From positions 38,239 to 102,238 of the forward strand of contig SEFZ01000014.1 in the NCBI GenBank assembly GCA_004173185.1: a DNA stretch of 64,000 nucleotides. Direction: 5' to 3'. Every line of letters begins with the position of its first letter. Within the stretch, counting starts at the first letter, position 1. Positions 63,673-64,000 of this stretch are shown here, piece after piece. Source of the DNA: Sphingomonadales bacterium. Lineage in GTDB: Bacteria; Pseudomonadota; Alphaproteobacteria; Sphingomonadales; Sphingomonadaceae. The position numbers were made by a program, and so were the translations under genes. The notes beneath the pieces were generated by a model. The model made no database searches. It was not told the origin of the DNA and was given only the letters and a program-made list of their open reading frames with translations.

Positions 63673-64000
63673 CGGTCGGCTCGTCTCTCCTGTACTTGCA
63701 GGGGTAGACAGGGAGGCGGCGCTCACGTAAAGGCGCGCCTCCACACGAGATTCGCGACTCCCCAAAGGGGATTCGCGCAGTTCCTCGACAGGGTCTTTCC
63801 CGACCCGATGGTAGGAACGGTGAGGGCGCCAATGGCGCACTGGCCAACGAGATAGGGATACCGCCGGCCTCTTCGGAGTGTCGGGTCTGCGTCCCCCGTC
63901 ACCTTGCTTCGGCAGGGTTCAGCCCAGACGGGGGCTCGCATCATATTTTGGGCTGAGGCACGCACCCGAGGGAATGGTCCCGAGGGTGCCTCTGTATGGG
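63673..64000 (+). promoter_or_regulatory. long structured RNA spacer after rpsJ (toward expected rplC)
   Basis: At least 328 bp with no gene and many complementary arms: GAGGCG/CGCCTC at ~63713-63741; CGCGA-CCCC/GGGG-TCGCG at ~63753-63776; GTTCCT 63780-63785 / AGGAAC 63813-63818 enclosing GGGTC/GACCC; GCGCC-AAT-GGCGC at ~63826-63838; CCCCCGTC 63893-63900 / GACGGGGG 63927-63934; AGCCCA 63921-63926 / TGGGCT 63949-63954; and a terminal hairpin 63962-63989. The two pairs at 63893-63954 interlock as a possible pseudoknot. S10-operon genes are usually tightly packed, so this is odd. Confidence 0.6.

Overview
The window is high-GC chromosomal DNA from an alphaproteobacterium, most likely a sphingomonad (Sphingomonas or close relative). 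Supporting signs are a CtrA regulator with the family phospho-acceptor at Asp51, a dense GANTC cluster in the ctrA promoter, a SPAP/PafA-type alkaline phosphatase, a cobalamin-riboswitch-led btu operon and dispersed palindromic repeats between genes.

Layout. 1-2461: thiolase-etfA-etfB operon on the minus strand (thiolase cut by the window edge). 2462-11235: an accessory island. It holds a decayed IS3-family transposase, two CBASS-like operons facing each other tail to tail (SLATT effector + CD-NTase with AGS-C sensor on plus; a second CD-NTase + GrpB::S-4TM fusion on minus), a Swt1-like HEPN protein, an orphan gene and much non-coding debris. Its right border is a 3-prime fragment of tRNA-Val(GAC) at 11183-11235 followed by a tRNA-type terminator, the usual scar of a tRNA-integrated element; no intact copy of that tRNA and no integrase lie in the window. 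11502-14588: exported proteins and an AraC regulator. 14781-19521: cobalamin riboswitch and btuB-F-C-D. 19599-26153: valine/isobutyrate catabolism (mmsA, acyl-CoA dehydrogenase, HIBYL-CoA hydrolase, enoyl-CoA hydratase, mmsB), with a polysaccharide deacetylase inserted. 26231-31065: beta-helix protein, PafA-like phosphatase, DsbD-family reductase. 31135-34324: ATP-grasp / alpha-E / transglutaminase-like cluster. 34366-43047: leucyl/arginyl transferase, threonine deaminase, amidohydrolase, HPP protein, FixJ-type regulator, DUF1501/DUF1800 pair. 43236-44125: ctrA and its promoter. 44126-52529: LysR, pirin, WrbA, lectin-like protein, pseudouridine synthase, ArfB, M28 peptidase, fRMsr, RcnB-like protein and UspA. 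52647-56012: pyruvate dehydrogenase E2, thioesterase, E3. 56102-58326: a micropeptide with DUF3140, DUF4142 lipoprotein, bactofilin. 58398-64000: str operon (rpsL-rpsG-fusA-tuf), then rpsJ, with highly structured untranslated RNA before and after rpsJ.

How it fits together. ETF, the acyl-CoA dehydrogenase, hydratases and thiolase are one catabolic theme: electrons from acyl-CoA oxidation pass to ETF. The btu operon is a self-contained B12 uptake system under B12 feedback. The island is the part most likely to hold something new: it joins two cyclic-nucleotide synthases with two different SMODS-associated membrane effectors, one fused to a GrpB nucleotidyltransferase-fold domain, and a putative HEPN RNase alongside. 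All functions are inferred by reading the sequence; no database search was run.
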